A DNA stretch of 44,937 nt, from positions 1-44,937 of the forward strand of contig NZ_JONR01000041.1 in NCBI RefSeq assembly GCF_000711955.1. Direction: 5' to 3'. The notes under the pieces are model-generated. The model was not told the DNA's origin. It made no database searches and was given only the letters and a program-made list of their open reading frames with translations. Position numbers and translations under genes: made by a program. This DNA comes from Nevskia soli DSM 19509. Lineage in GTDB: Bacteria > Pseudomonadota > Gammaproteobacteria > Nevskiales > Nevskiaceae. Positions within the stretch are counted from its first letter, which is position 1. The number at the start of each line of letters is the position of its first letter. Below are positions 35,623 through 44,194 of this stretch, piece by piece.

Positions 35623-38600
35623 TCAGCCCGCCTTGGCGAGGTGTGCCGTGTCCATGCACCGGGCCAGGGTGATGGCCAGCGCCGTGACGTGCGGTTCTTC
35701 CATCAGCGTGAGATGGTTGCCCGGCATCGCGGCGGTTTCCACGCCGTCCCTGGCCAGCGCCGACCAGCCGAGCGCCGGGTCCTGGTCAGTTCCCGACGGG
35801 TCCGCGTCCGCGGCGCGCAGCACGATCAGGCGGCCCGGGTAAACACCGGGGCTGTAGGCGGTGATCGACCGCAGCAACGCCGCGGTGACCCAGAACTCCC
35901 TCATTCGCGGCGGCACTGGCCACCGCAGCAGGCGGCTGAAACCTATGTGTGCCCAGCACCAGGCGCGGACGGACTCGCGTCGCAGCTTGCCGGCGAAGCG
36001 CAGCGCGAACCGCTCCATTGTTCCGCCAGGGCCCTGGCCGCGGTTGCGAACCGGGTCGGGTGCGGCAGCGCCGGGAGCGGCGCAGTCGATCAGGATCGGG
36101 GATTCCACCTGGTGGCCGGCGGCCCGCAGCTGCTGCGCCATTTCGAACGCGATGATGCCGCCGGCGCAGTAGCCGCACAAATGATAAGGCCCCACCGGTT
36201 GCAGGCGCTGCACTTCCGCAACGTAATCGCGTGCGATCTGCGCGACGGGAGCGTACGGGTGGGTGCGGCCATCGACGCCGCGCGCCTGCAGCCCCCAGAG
36301 GGGGCGGCTCTGGCCGATGCGCCGCGCGACATTGACGAAGTTCAGCACGTTGCCGCCGGCGCCGTGGACGCAGAACAGCGGCGGCAATTCGCCATCGGTA
36401 CTAATTGGTACGAGGTGACTGAACTGCATCCGGGGTTGCACGGCGGCGCCGGCCGGGACTTCTGCCACCACCTCCGGCCCGGTGGCCCGGCGCCTGCTGC
36501 GGACAGCGGCGGCGAGGCACTCGATGGTGGGCGATTCGATCAGCACCGACAGCGGCAGCGCCGTGCCGAATTGCGCATCGATGCGCGCGAACAGCTGCGC
36601 CGCCAGCAGCGAATGGCCGCCGAGGTCGAAGAAATTGTCGCGGGTGCCGACGCTTGGCAGCTCGAGCAACTCCTGCCACAAGGCCGCCAGGGCCTTCTCC
36701 ACCGCGTCGGCGGGGCGGCCGCTGCCGGTGGCGGCGACACGCTGCGCGGCGGCTGGCGGCGGCAGGCTGTTGCGGTCGATCTTGCCGTTGGGCGTGGTGG
36801 GAAACCGCTCCAGCGGCACGTACACCGCGGGTGCCATGTAGGCCGGCAGGCGCTGCCGCACCGCTGACCGCAACTCGTCGAGCCGCAGGTCCGGCGATTG
36901 CGTCACGACATAGGCCGCCAGGCAAGGCTCGGCCGGACGGTCCTCGCGCAACATCACCACCGCGTCCCTTACCGCGGGATGACTGCGCAGCGCCGATTCG
37001 ATTTCCGCCGGTTCGATGCGGAAACCGCGCAGCTTGATCTGGTGATCCAGGCGTCCCAGGCATTCGAACGAACCGTCGCTGCGCAGACAGCCGGCATCCC
37101 CGGTGCGGTACATCCGGCCGCCGGGCTCGAACGGGTCCGGCAGGAAGCGCTCGGCAGTGAGGTCCGGGCGCCGGAAGTAGCCTTCGGCGACGCCGGCGCC
37201 ACCGATGTAGATCTCGCCGGTGACGCCGCTCGGCACCGGTTGCCGCCGCCCATCCAGCACGTAGATGCGGGTTGCGTCGATGGGCCGCCCCACCGGAACG
37301 ACAGTGGCCTCGCCTGGCTGGACCCGATGCAGGGCGGACCAGATCGTGGTTTCGGTCGGGCCGTACATGTTCCAGACTTCGGCGCAGCGCGCCAGCAGCA
37401 GCCGCGACAATTCGGGGGACATGGCTTCGCCGCCGCAGAGGATCCGCAGCCAGGCGTCGCCGATCCAGCCGTGCTCGAGCAGCAGCCTCCAGGTGGCGGG
37501 TGTGGCCTGCATCAGCGTCGGGCGCCAGCGCTGCATCAGGCCCAGCAGGGCGGCGCCGTCGGCGGCGACCGCCGCGGGCGCGACGTAGACGGTGGCGCCG
37601 GCGCTCAGGGGCAGCCACAGTTCGAGGCCGGAGATGTCGAACGCGATGGTGGTCACCGACAACAGGCGGTCGCCGGAGGCGATTCCCGGCTCCCGCCGCA
37701 TCGAACCGAGGAAATTCCACAGCGCGCCGCAGGAGACTTCCACGCCCTTGGGATGCCCGGTGGAACCGGAGGTGTAGATCACGTAAGCGGGGCGGCGGCC
37801 ATCGGCGGGAACGGGATGCCAGGACGATCCCTGCACCGAAGCGTCTGCTTCGTCGATGCACAGCTGCGGGATGCCGGGCGGCAACCTGCCGCGTGACTGC
37901 CGGTCCGTCAGCGCCGCGCAGGGTGCGGCATCGCGCGCGACCCATTCGATCCGCTCGGCGGGATAGCCGGGGTCGATCGGCACGTAGGCCGCCCCCGTCA
38001 GCAGCACCGCCAGCAGCGCGCAAACCAGTTCCGGCTTGCGCTCCATGCATACGGCGACCCGCTCGCCGGGCCTTGCGCCCATCGCCTGCAGCCGCTCGGC
38101 CAATGCCAGCGCCTCCTGCCACAGTCGTGCATAGGTGATAACACCCGACGTACCTTCGACCGCCGGCGCGCCGGGCCGGCTGGCGGCAAGATCGGCGATC
38201 GCATGGGTGAGCGGCTGCGGCGCGGCGGCGCGCCGCGAGGGCCGGCCCAGCGCGAGCAGACCCTCACGCTCAACCGCACCGATCATCGCTACCGCGTCGA
38301 GGGCCTGCCGCGCATCGGCGGTCACCGCTTCGAGAATGGTCCGGAACTGCCGGGCGAAGCGCTGGATGGTGGCCGCATCGAACAGCTCCGTGCTGTACTC
38401 GATGCCGGCGCTGCGGCCCAGTTCCGTGTCCAGCATCAGCAGGCTCAGGTCGAACTGCGCGGCGCCGCGGGCCATCGGCACGGGCCGCACGCGCAACCCG
38501 GCCGCTCGGGGCAAGGGCATCGGCGCGTTCTGGAAATCGAACATCACGCGCACTAGCGGCGACTCGCCGGGACGGCGCTCAAGCTGCAGTTTCGATGTGA

Positions 38601-41600
38601 GGCGCTCGAACGGCAGGTCCTGGTGTTCGTAGGCTTCCAGCGCGGCGGACCGCACTTCGGCGAGCAGGCGGGCAAAGCTCCAGTCGGATTGCAGCGTCAG
38701 GCGCAGCGCCAGCGTGTTGACCAGGCATCCCATCAGCGGCTCGGCGGACAGCCGGTTACGGTTGGCCACCGGCACTGCCACCACCAGGTCGGATGCGCCG
38801 CTATGCCGGTGCAGCAGCAGCTCGAAGGCGGCCAGCAACACCATGAAGGTGGTGGTGCCATGGGCACTGGCGAGCCGCTCCACCGCGTCCATCAACTCCG
38901 GTTCGATTTCCAGGGGTTCGAATGCGCCTGCCGAAGTGCGCTGCGGCGTGCGCGGCCGGTCGGTGCGCAGTTCCAGCGGCTGGGCGCCCTCCAGGCGCTT
39001 CGTCCAGTAGGCGAGCTGGGGCGCGAGGGCATCGTCGGCAAGGGCGCTGCGCTGCCACTGGGCGTAGTCGATGAAGCTGAATTCCGCCGCACGCCGCTCA
39101 GGCGTTTCGCCGCGGGCAAAGGTTTCGTAGAAACGCAGCAAGTCATGCGCCAGCAGGCCCATGGACCAGCCGTCGGTCACCAGGTGATGAAGGCACAGCG
39201 CCAGGAGATGTTCCCGCGGCCCGGTGCGGAACAGGGCCGCCCGGAGCAGCAGCTCGCTTTCGATGTCGAAGGGTTTGCACGTCATCGCCGATGCCCCGGC
39301 CAGCGCGGCTGCACGGGGATCGGATTGTCCGGACAGGTCCAGGCACGGAAGCTGCAGCCGCTCCTGCGGCACCACCCGCATTCGTGGCGTGCCATCCACC
39401 GCCGGGTAGCGCGTGCGCAGTACTTCGTGCACGGCCAGCACTTCGGAGAAGGCCTGCCGCAGCGCGCAAGGATCGAGCTCGCCTTCCAGAAGCACGGCGG
39501 CGGCGACGTTGTAGGCCGCCCCTTGCGGTTCGAAGCGGTGCATCAACCACATCCGCTCCTGCGAGTAGGACAGCCTCAGTTCCCCGCCGCGGTCGACGCG
39601 GCGCAGCGGCGGCAGCGTGGCGGTCGCCTTGGCCGCGGCGACCTGCCGTGCAAGGCCTTGCGGAGTCGGTGTTTCGAACACCGCCCGCAACGGCAGGTCG
39701 ACGCCGAAGCGCTCGGCGATGCGCGACGCCAGCTGGGTCGCCAGGAGAGAATGACCGCCAAGCCAGAAGAAGTCGTCGGATGCCGCCATCTGGGGCATGT
39801 CGAGCATTCCGGCCATCAGGGACTGCAACTCGGCGACCAGGGCGGCGTCGGCGGCCGGTTCCTGCCGCGGCCGCGGTGCCGCCTCCAGCGCGGCGAGTCG
39901 TCCCGTCGCGAAGAGCTCCCGGCAGGCATGGCGCTGCACTTTGCCGCTGGTGGTTCGCGGAACGGCTCCAGGCGCCAGCAGGACGATGCGTCCGGCCTGG
40001 AGCTGATGCAGCTCGGCGAGCGCGTGGCGGATGGCCGCGCTGATTTCATCCAGGGGCAGGTCGCGTACCGAGTCGACTTCGTGAACGATCACAAGCCGCT
40101 CTTCGTTGCCGTCGTCGATGGCGAACGCCGCCCCGCCCGCGGGCCGCAGGCGGGGATGGCATCGCTCCATCGTCGCCTCCAGGTCCTCGGGATAGTGGTT
40201 CACACCGCGCAGCACGATCAGGTCGCGCAAACGACCCGTGACGAACAACTCGCCGCGGCGGAGGAAGCCGAGATCGCCGCTGCGCAGCCAGCCGCCGCTG
40301 CCGGACACCGATGCGCCGAAGGCCTGTTGCGTCGCCTCCGGCCGGCGCCAGTAGCCGGTGCCGACGGACGCTCCGCGGATCCAGATTTCCCCCACGGCGT
40401 CTTCACCCAGCGGGGTTCCGCTGGACGGATCGACAATCAGGAGTTCCAGCCCGTCCAGCGGCGCGCCGCAGCTGCTCAGCCGGCAGCTCCGGGTGCCTTG
40501 CCGCGGATCTTCGGCGCGGCCGCGGGCCAGGGCTGGTTCATCGACGTCGACGCTGGCGGGCGCATCCGCGTCGGCGGTGGAGGTCACGCCCACGGTCGAT
40601 TCGGCCAGCCCGTAGCAGGGCTTGAAGGCACGGCCGCGGAAACCGGCGGCGCCGAAGACGGCGGCGAAGCGCTCCAGTGTGTCAGGGCGGACGCGCTCGG
40701 CGCCGCAGAACGCGATGCGCCAGGCGCGCAGATCCAGTTCCGAGCGCTGCGCCGCGGAGATGCGTCGCACGCATGCTTCGTAGGCGAAGTTGGGAGCGCC
40801 GCTGACGGTGGCGGAATAACGCGATACGGCCGACAGCCAGCGCCACGGCCGCGGCAGGAATTCCGCCGGCGAAAGCAGGGTCGCTTCCGCGGCCTGGGAC
40901 AGCGGCAGCAGGATGCCGCTGACCAGGCCCATGTCGTGGTAGGGCGGCAGCCAGGAGACGATGCGGTCTTCGGAATCGATGGCTGCGCGCTGGCACAGCG
41001 CCTGGATGTTGTCGAGGAAGTTACCGTGGGTCAGGCATACGCCCCTCGGGGCGCCGGTCGAACCCGAGGTGTACTGCAGCAAGGCGAGACTCGAACGATC
41101 CTGTGGGACGGATTTCCAACGCTCCGCGTCGGTCCGCTCCAACGCCGTGTCGGCGATCCATTGCAGATCGCTCAACCAGGGCTGCGCCAGAGCCTGCATC
41201 GCCGAAGGCGCCCGACCGCAGGCGAAGCGGGCCTGCGCATCTTCGGCGATGCGTTGCAGGTGGCCGAAACCGCGGCCGTGCCGTGGAGAGTACGCCGGCA
41301 CCGCCACGGCGCCGGCAAAGAGGCAGGCCACCAGGGCGATGACGTAGTCCAGACCGGGAGGGTGGAGCAGCAGCACGCGCTCACCGATGGCGCCCCTGTG
41401 CTGCAGGTGCGCGGCCAGGGCCCGTGCCCTGTCATCCAGTTCGCCGTAACTCAGGCATTGCCCGTCGCCTTCGCCACCGCCGAGGTAGCGGAACAGCGTC
41501 TTGTCGTGAAACCGCTCGGCCTGCTGCCGGAAGAGTTGCGTCAGGCTCGAATGCGCGCGCGCCGCCCCCGCCGCTTTCTTGCCGGGAAGAGCCGCATGCT

Positions 41601-41649
41601 GCGTTCGCGCCTGTGGACGTGCCCCTCTTGCCGCCGCTTCACGCTTCAT
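35623..41649 (-). CDS. NRPS: FAAL - T - C - A - T - thioesterase (predicted N-acyl amino acid synthase)
   Basis: About 2008 residues. Domains in order: fatty acyl-AMP ligase (about 35-560; YTSGSTGAPRGVCLTHGN, SWLPPYHDMGLVSGILLPLS, FKPCYGLAESTVGV); carrier 1 (FFWLGGHSLLATQL, Ser634); condensation (about 700-1130; HHLVTDGWS near 820); adenylation (about 1180-1580; YVIYTSGSTGHPKGVEVS near 1290; NGKIDR end); carrier 2 (FFDLGGHSLLAAQL, Ser1680); thioesterase (LFCVHGAGGNVLNFV, nucleophile elbow GYCAGG with Cys1828, later GNHLTLME with the His). The adenylation pocket reads D-I-L-Q-L-G-M-I-W-K by eye, which I recall as glycine-like. A fatty acid would be loaded and joined to one amino acid. Start ATG 41649 is chosen; a GTG at 41799 would add 50 Cys-rich, unlikely residues. 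Confidence 0.92.
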   Translation of the reverse strand: MKREAAARGARPQARTQHAALPGKKAAGAARAHSSLTQLFRQQAERFHDKTLFRYLGGGEGDGQCLSYGELDDRARALAAHLQHRGAIGERVLLLHPPGLDYVIALVACLFAGAVAVPAYSPRHGRGFGHLQRIAEDAQARFACGRAPSAMQALAQPWLSDLQWIADTALERTDAERWKSVPQDRSSLALLQYTSGSTGAPRGVCLTHGNFLDNIQALCQRAAIDSEDRIVSWLPPYHDMGLVSGILLPLSQAAEATLLSPAEFLPRPWRWLSAVSRYSATVSGAPNFAYEACVRRISAAQRSELDLRAWRIAFCGAERVRPDTLERFAAVFGAAGFRGRAFKPCYGLAESTVGVTSTADADAPASVDVDEPALARGRAEDPRQGTRSCRLSSCGAPLDGLELLIVDPSSGTPLGEDAVGEIWIRGASVGTGYWRRPEATQQAFGASVSGSGGWLRSGDLGFLRRGELFVTGRLRDLIVLRGVNHYPEDLEATMERCHPRLRPAGGAAFAIDDGNEERLVIVHEVDSVRDLPLDEISAAIRHALAELHQLQAGRIVLLAPGAVPRTTSGKVQRHACRELFATGRLAALEAAPRPRQEPAADAALVAELQSLMAGMLDMPQMAASDDFFWLGGHSLLATQLASRIAERFGVDLPLRAVFETPTPQGLARQVAAAKATATLPPLRRVDRGGELRLSYSQERMWLMHRFEPQGAAYNVAAAVLLEGELDPCALRQAFSEVLAVHEVLRTRYPAVDGTPRMRVVPQERLQLPCLDLSGQSDPRAAALAGASAMTCKPFDIESELLLRAALFRTGPREHLLALCLHHLVTDGWSMGLLAHDLLRFYETFARGETPERRAAEFSFIDYAQWQRSALADDALAPQLAYWTKRLEGAQPLELRTDRPRTPQRTSAGAFEPLEIEPELMDAVERLASAHGTTTFMVLLAAFELLLHRHSGASDLVVAVPVANRNRLSAEPLMGCLVNTLALRLTLQSDWSFARLLAEVRSAALEAYEHQDLPFERLTSKLQLERRPGESPLVRVMFDFQNAPMPLPRAAGLRVRPVPMARGAAQFDLSLLMLDTELGRSAGIEYSTELFDAATIQRFARQFRTILEAVTADARQALDAVAMIGAVEREGLLALGRPSRRAAAPQPLTHAIADLAASRPGAPAVEGTSGVITYARLWQEALALAERLQAMGARPGERVAVCMERKPELVCALLAVLLTGAAYVPIDPGYPAERIEWVARDAAPCAALTDRQSRGRLPPGIPQLCIDEADASVQGSSWHPVPADGRRPAYVIYTSGSTGHPKGVEVSCGALWNFLGSMRREPGIASGDRLLSVTTIAFDISGLELWLPLSAGATVYVAPAAVAADGAALLGLMQRWRPTLMQATPATWRLLLEHGWIGDAWLRILCGGEAMSPELSRLLLARCAEVWNMYGPTETTIWSALHRVQPGEATVVPVGRPIDATRIYVLDGRRQPVPSGVTGEIYIGGAGVAEGYFRRPDLTAERFLPDPFEPGGRMYRTGDAGCLRSDGSFECLGRLDHQIKLRGFRIEPAEIESALRSHPAVRDAVVMLREDRPAEPCLAAYVVTQSPDLRLDELRSAVRQRLPAYMAPAVYVPLERFPTTPNGKIDRNSLPPPAAAQRVAATGSGRPADAVEKALAALWQELLELPSVGTRDNFFDLGGHSLLAAQLFARIDAQFGTALPLSVLIESPTIECLAAAVRSRRRATGPEVVAEVPAGAAVQPRMQFSHLVPISTDGELPPLFCVHGAGGNVLNFVNVARRIGQSRPLWGLQARGVDGRTHPYAPVAQIARDYVAEVQRLQPVGPYHLCGYCAGGIIAFEMAQQLRAAGHQVESPILIDCAAPGAAAPDPVRNRGQGPGGTMERFALRFAGKLRRESVRAWCWAHIGFSRLLRWPVPPRMREFWVTAALLRSITAYSPGVYPGRLIVLRAADADPSGTDQDPALGWSALARDGVETAAMPGNHLTLMEEPHVTALAITLARCMDTAHLAKAG

Positions 41650-42132
41650 GGAGCGCAGGGTCGCGGCTTCCGCTGGTCTGCGGAATGGTGGATCGCATTG
41701 AACCGTTGCCCTGGTGTCGTCACTGGAAGAGCGGGGGGAACCGGGAACTGAGCATGCACAGCCACAGTCAACGCACTCTGTACGTTTGGTAACAGACACA
41801 TATTGGGCACGCCCCTGTCAGGTCATCCCGCCGGACCGCCTGCCGGGCCGGTTCCGCCCGGTCAGGGCCGCAAGAGTCCGGAATCCACCAAGAACCCAGC
41901 CGTGGCCGGCCAGGTCGTTCTGGGAGCACCGCCCGTATAGTCCGGCGAATGCCTCGTAGACCCCACGGTATGGATCGCCAGCGAGCGCCGCAAGGTGCTT
42001 TGCGACCGCCTGTGTGTCAGAAAACGTGTAAAACCGGTTTCGAGGAGGAAAGGTTCAAACTGTATGGCAATCCCGTAGAGCGAAGGACTACAGGACAAGG
42101 TCGGCTTTACCCATTTCATGGGATTTTCTTGA

Positions 42133-42154
42133 TTTATTCCCTGTACGGGATAAA
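42133..42154. promoter_or_regulatory. hip operator 1
   Basis: A 22-bp imperfect palindrome with TTTAT and GGGATAAA arms (TTTATTCCC left, GGGATAAA right). It is centred 54 bp upstream of operator 2 and shares its arms and length. It resembles the TATCC-N8-GGATA operators bound by HipB in E. coli. Confidence 0.6.
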
Positions 42155-42186
42155 GTGATTTTATCCAAAATAAGGGCTATATTGGA

Positions 42187-42208
42187 TTTATCCCTTACAG
42201 GAGATAAA
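42187..42208. promoter_or_regulatory. hip operator 2, covering the hipB ribosome binding site
   Basis: A 22-bp palindrome with arms TTTATCCC and GATAAA, ending 2 bp before the hipB ATG. The Shine-Dalgarno AGGAG is inside it, so HipB binding would also sit on the translation start DNA. Another half-site, TTATCC, lies at 42161-42166. Confidence 0.6.
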
Positions 42209-42210
42209 TC

Positions 42211-42456
42211 ATGGACTATGTCGCCAGCACCCCCGAACAACTGGGACAGATCCTGAAAAACTGCCGCAAGCAGCTCAAGCTGACCCAAAGCGTCGTTGGC
42301 TCGAAGGTCGGCCTGAAACAGAGCACGATCTCCGCGATCGAAGTTCACGGTGCAAACGCCACCGTCGAAACGCTCTATAAGGCGCTTTCCGCTTTGGGCC
42401 TGCAGCTGGTTATCCGCGACAAATTGTCGACAGGCCCCACTCAGCGGGAGTGGTAA
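42211..42456 (+). CDS. hipB: HipB-type antitoxin and repressor
   Basis: An 81-residue XRE-type helix-turn-helix protein: LGQILKNCRKQLKLTQSVVG, SKVGLKQSTISAIEVH and TLYKALSALGLQLVIRDK. It binds DNA, represses the hip operon and neutralises HipA (family knowledge). SD AGGAG is 7 nt before ATG 42211. The hipA ATG follows the stop by 3 nt, so the two are translated together. Two palindromic operators lie directly upstream. Codon use and base composition are more AT-rich than in the surrounding genome, consistent with acquisition by transfer. Confidence 0.92.
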   Translation: MDYVASTPEQLGQILKNCRKQLKLTQSVVGSKVGLKQSTISAIEVHGANATVETLYKALSALGLQLVIRDKLSTGPTQREW

Positions 42457-42459
42457 GCC

Positions 42460-43788
42460 ATGGCGCGGCCATCCAAGACCCAGGCACTCTCTGTGTGGAT
42501 GAATGGAGAGCGTGTCGGAACCTGGCTCAGCGCAGCGAACAATGCCCAGGAATTTCGTTACGCCGACGAATGGCTCGTCTCTCCCGAAACCCGCCCGATT
42601 TCGCTTTCAATGCCCGTCGGCCCATTAGGCACGACTTATAAGGGTGCAGTCGTCGAACGGTTCTTCGAGAACCTGCTGCCCGACAGCAAAAGGATTCGAG
42701 ACCGTATCCGGCAGCGCTTCCAGACAAAGTCGGCTCGCGCGTTCGATTTGCTCGCCGAAATCGGCCGGGACTGTATTGGCGCTGTCCAATTGATGCCCGC
42801 AGATCAGGCGCCGCCGAGCACCCGGAAAATTGAAGGCGACGCGCTCACCGAAAAGGAAATCGCACAGCTACTGAGCAATACCTTGGCCGCTCCCACATTG
42901 GGGCGCATCGACCATGACGAGGATTTTAGAATCTCGTTGTCCGGCGCACAGGAAAAGACCGCACTATTGCGCTACGCAGATAAGTGGATGCGTCCACATG
43001 GCCCTACGCCGACGACCCACATCTTCAAACTGCCGATTGGGGAAGGTAACCAAGGTATTGATCTGCGCACGTCGGTCGAAAACGAGTGGTTGTGTGCGCA
43101 GATTCTTCGAGCCTATGGACTCGATACGGCCGATTGCTGGATGGATCAGTTTGGGCCGCACAAAGTGCTGGTGGTGCAACGGTTCGACCGGCGACTTGCC
43201 AAAAATGAACGCTGGTTCGTGCGGCTACCACAGGAGGACTTGTGCCAGGCAACGGGCATCGACCGCGATCACAAATATGAAGCCGACGGCGGTCCTGGAA
43301 TTCAGAAAGCCATGGATCTGCTGCTGGGCTCGGCGCGTGCAGATCATGATCGAATGGACTTCTTTCGTACACAGATCCTGTTCTGGATGCTTTGTGCGAT
43401 TGACGGGCACGCAAAGAATTTCAGCTTGTTCCTTGAAGCCGGTGGACAGTTCCGATTGACCCCGCGCTACGATGTCCTTTCCGCCTTTCCGGTTTTGGGA
43501 AATCGCGCCGGCCAGCTGTCGCCTCACAAGGTAAAAATGGCTATGGCGGTTCAAGGTGAGGGCAGGCGCCACTACAACTGGAGTTCAATCCAGCCCAGGC
43601 ATTGGGTGGAGATGGCGAGACGGTGCGGGTTGGCCAAACAAATTGATTCGCTGATTGAAGGTCTGGTCGCTCAGACACCCAAGGTCATCGACATTGTTAC
43701 GTCTCAATTGCCCAGGAAATTCCCGTCATCCGTGGCGGGCCCTATTCTGGACGGAATTCGTCAAGCTGCCGCGAAGTTAGCGGTCTGA
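42460..43788 (+). CDS. hipA: HipA-type serine/threonine kinase toxin
   Basis: A 442-residue HipA-family toxin kinase. The N-terminal HipA_N domain (residues 8-110: SVWMNGERVGTWL, YKGAVVERFFENLLPDS) precedes the kinase core. The phosphate loop SGAQEKTALL carries the regulatory-serine region (about residues 157-166). The substrate-strand FKLPIGEGNQGIDLRTSVEN, catalytic loop CAIDGHAKNFSLF (about 310) and metal-binding RLTPRYDVLSAFPVL are all intact. In E. coli HipA phosphorylates glutamyl-tRNA synthetase and induces persistence; the target of this homologue is not shown here. Length is normal (E. coli 440). It is directly coupled to hipB and followed by a hairpin. Confidence 0.93.
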   Translation: MARPSKTQALSVWMNGERVGTWLSAANNAQEFRYADEWLVSPETRPISLSMPVGPLGTTYKGAVVERFFENLLPDSKRIRDRIRQRFQTKSARAFDLLAEIGRDCIGAVQLMPADQAPPSTRKIEGDALTEKEIAQLLSNTLAAPTLGRIDHDEDFRISLSGAQEKTALLRYADKWMRPHGPTPTTHIFKLPIGEGNQGIDLRTSVENEWLCAQILRAYGLDTADCWMDQFGPHKVLVVQRFDRRLAKNERWFVRLPQEDLCQATGIDRDHKYEADGGPGIQKAMDLLLGSARADHDRMDFFRTQILFWMLCAIDGHAKNFSLFLEAGGQFRLTPRYDVLSAFPVLGNRAGQLSPHKVKMAMAVQGEGRRHYNWSSIQPRHWVEMARRCGLAKQIDSLIEGLVAQTPKVIDIVTSQLPRKFPSSVAGPILDGIRQAAAKLAV

Positions 43789-43806
43789 ACCCGCAAAAAA
43801 AGACCC

Positions 43807-43853
43807 AAAGAGGCCACTCGATATTCTGGAGGGATGTCGAGCCTGGCCCCTTT
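43807..43853. terminator. Hairpin downstream of hipA
   Basis: Outer arms AAAGAGGCCA and TGGCCCCTTT (9 of 10 pairs) enclose inner arms CTCGA and TCGAG, 18 bp after the hipA stop. A run of seven A at 43795-43801 gives a U-run for transcripts coming from the right, so it may stop both directions. Confidence 0.55.
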
Positions 43854-44142
43854 GATTACGTGACGATCAACGTAGGCTAAAAGCCCACTACCCGAACGAA
43901 TGACCGCGACGAAAGGTACTACTGTACGGTTGAATCGCGGGGCACGCACGGTGCAACAAGCATCGTTGATAGAAATCCTGCTGCGTGAGGCAATACGTTA
44001 AGTAAGGTGAAATATTGAGGATGAAAATCTGAGGTTGCACCCATCTGGTTTGCAATGGGCATGTTTATAAGAAACAACGCATTATCAAGCAGTTGGAAAT
44101 TTTAGCCGCCCAAGATGAGGCCTTCCGACGCACTACTGAGCG

Positions 44143-44158
44143 TTGGCACGTGATTTGA
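44143..44158 (+). promoter_or_regulatory. Near-consensus sigma54 site upstream of prpB
   Basis: TTGGCACGTGATTTGA matches the -24 element (TTGGCACG) perfectly, with the right 10-bp spacing. The -12 element reads TTTGA, with GA where GC is almost always required. prp operons are often sigma54-dependent through PrpR (family knowledge). It lies about 36 bp before the prpB start and may be a weakened or decayed promoter. Confidence 0.4.
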
Positions 44159-44194
44159 ACATGGAGCGCCCAAGCTTGATTCCATGTGCTCTTG

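Larger units (their letters stand above)
41650..42210. other. Divergent region between the NRPS and hipBA
   Basis: 561 bp. The left half is GC-rich like the genome, the right half AT-rich like hipBA, so a transfer junction may lie near 41950-42100. It holds the two hip operators. A strong AGGAGG at 42043-42048 is followed by ATG 42064 and a stop after four codons, which may be a leader peptide or a remnant. No complete gene is recognised. Confidence 0.45.
43789..44194. other. Region between hipA and prpB, no gene recognised
   Basis: 406 bp, AT-rich until about 44190, then switching to genome-like GC exactly at prpB. It holds the hipA terminator hairpin and a near-sigma54 promoter. No transposase, integrase, tRNA or attachment repeat is visible. 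Confidence 0.5.

Noticed and set aside
38623..41751. A 1042-codon open frame antisense to the NRPS
   Set aside because: It is a shadow of the condensation and acyl-ligase domains; all NRPS motifs lie on the minus strand.
41649..41799. A longer NRPS start at GTG 41799
   Set aside because: The added 50 residues include clustered cysteines and do not resemble an acyl-ligase N-terminus. The ATG at 41649 is preferred, although its ribosome site is weak.
42043..42078. Strong AGGAGG followed by a four-codon frame
   Set aside because: It could be a leader peptide or gene remnant, but four codons without regulatory context are too little to call a feature.
41949..42158. 69-codon plus-strand frame before hipB
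   Set aside because: It crosses the composition change and the hip operator, has no convincing ribosome site and no recognisable domain.
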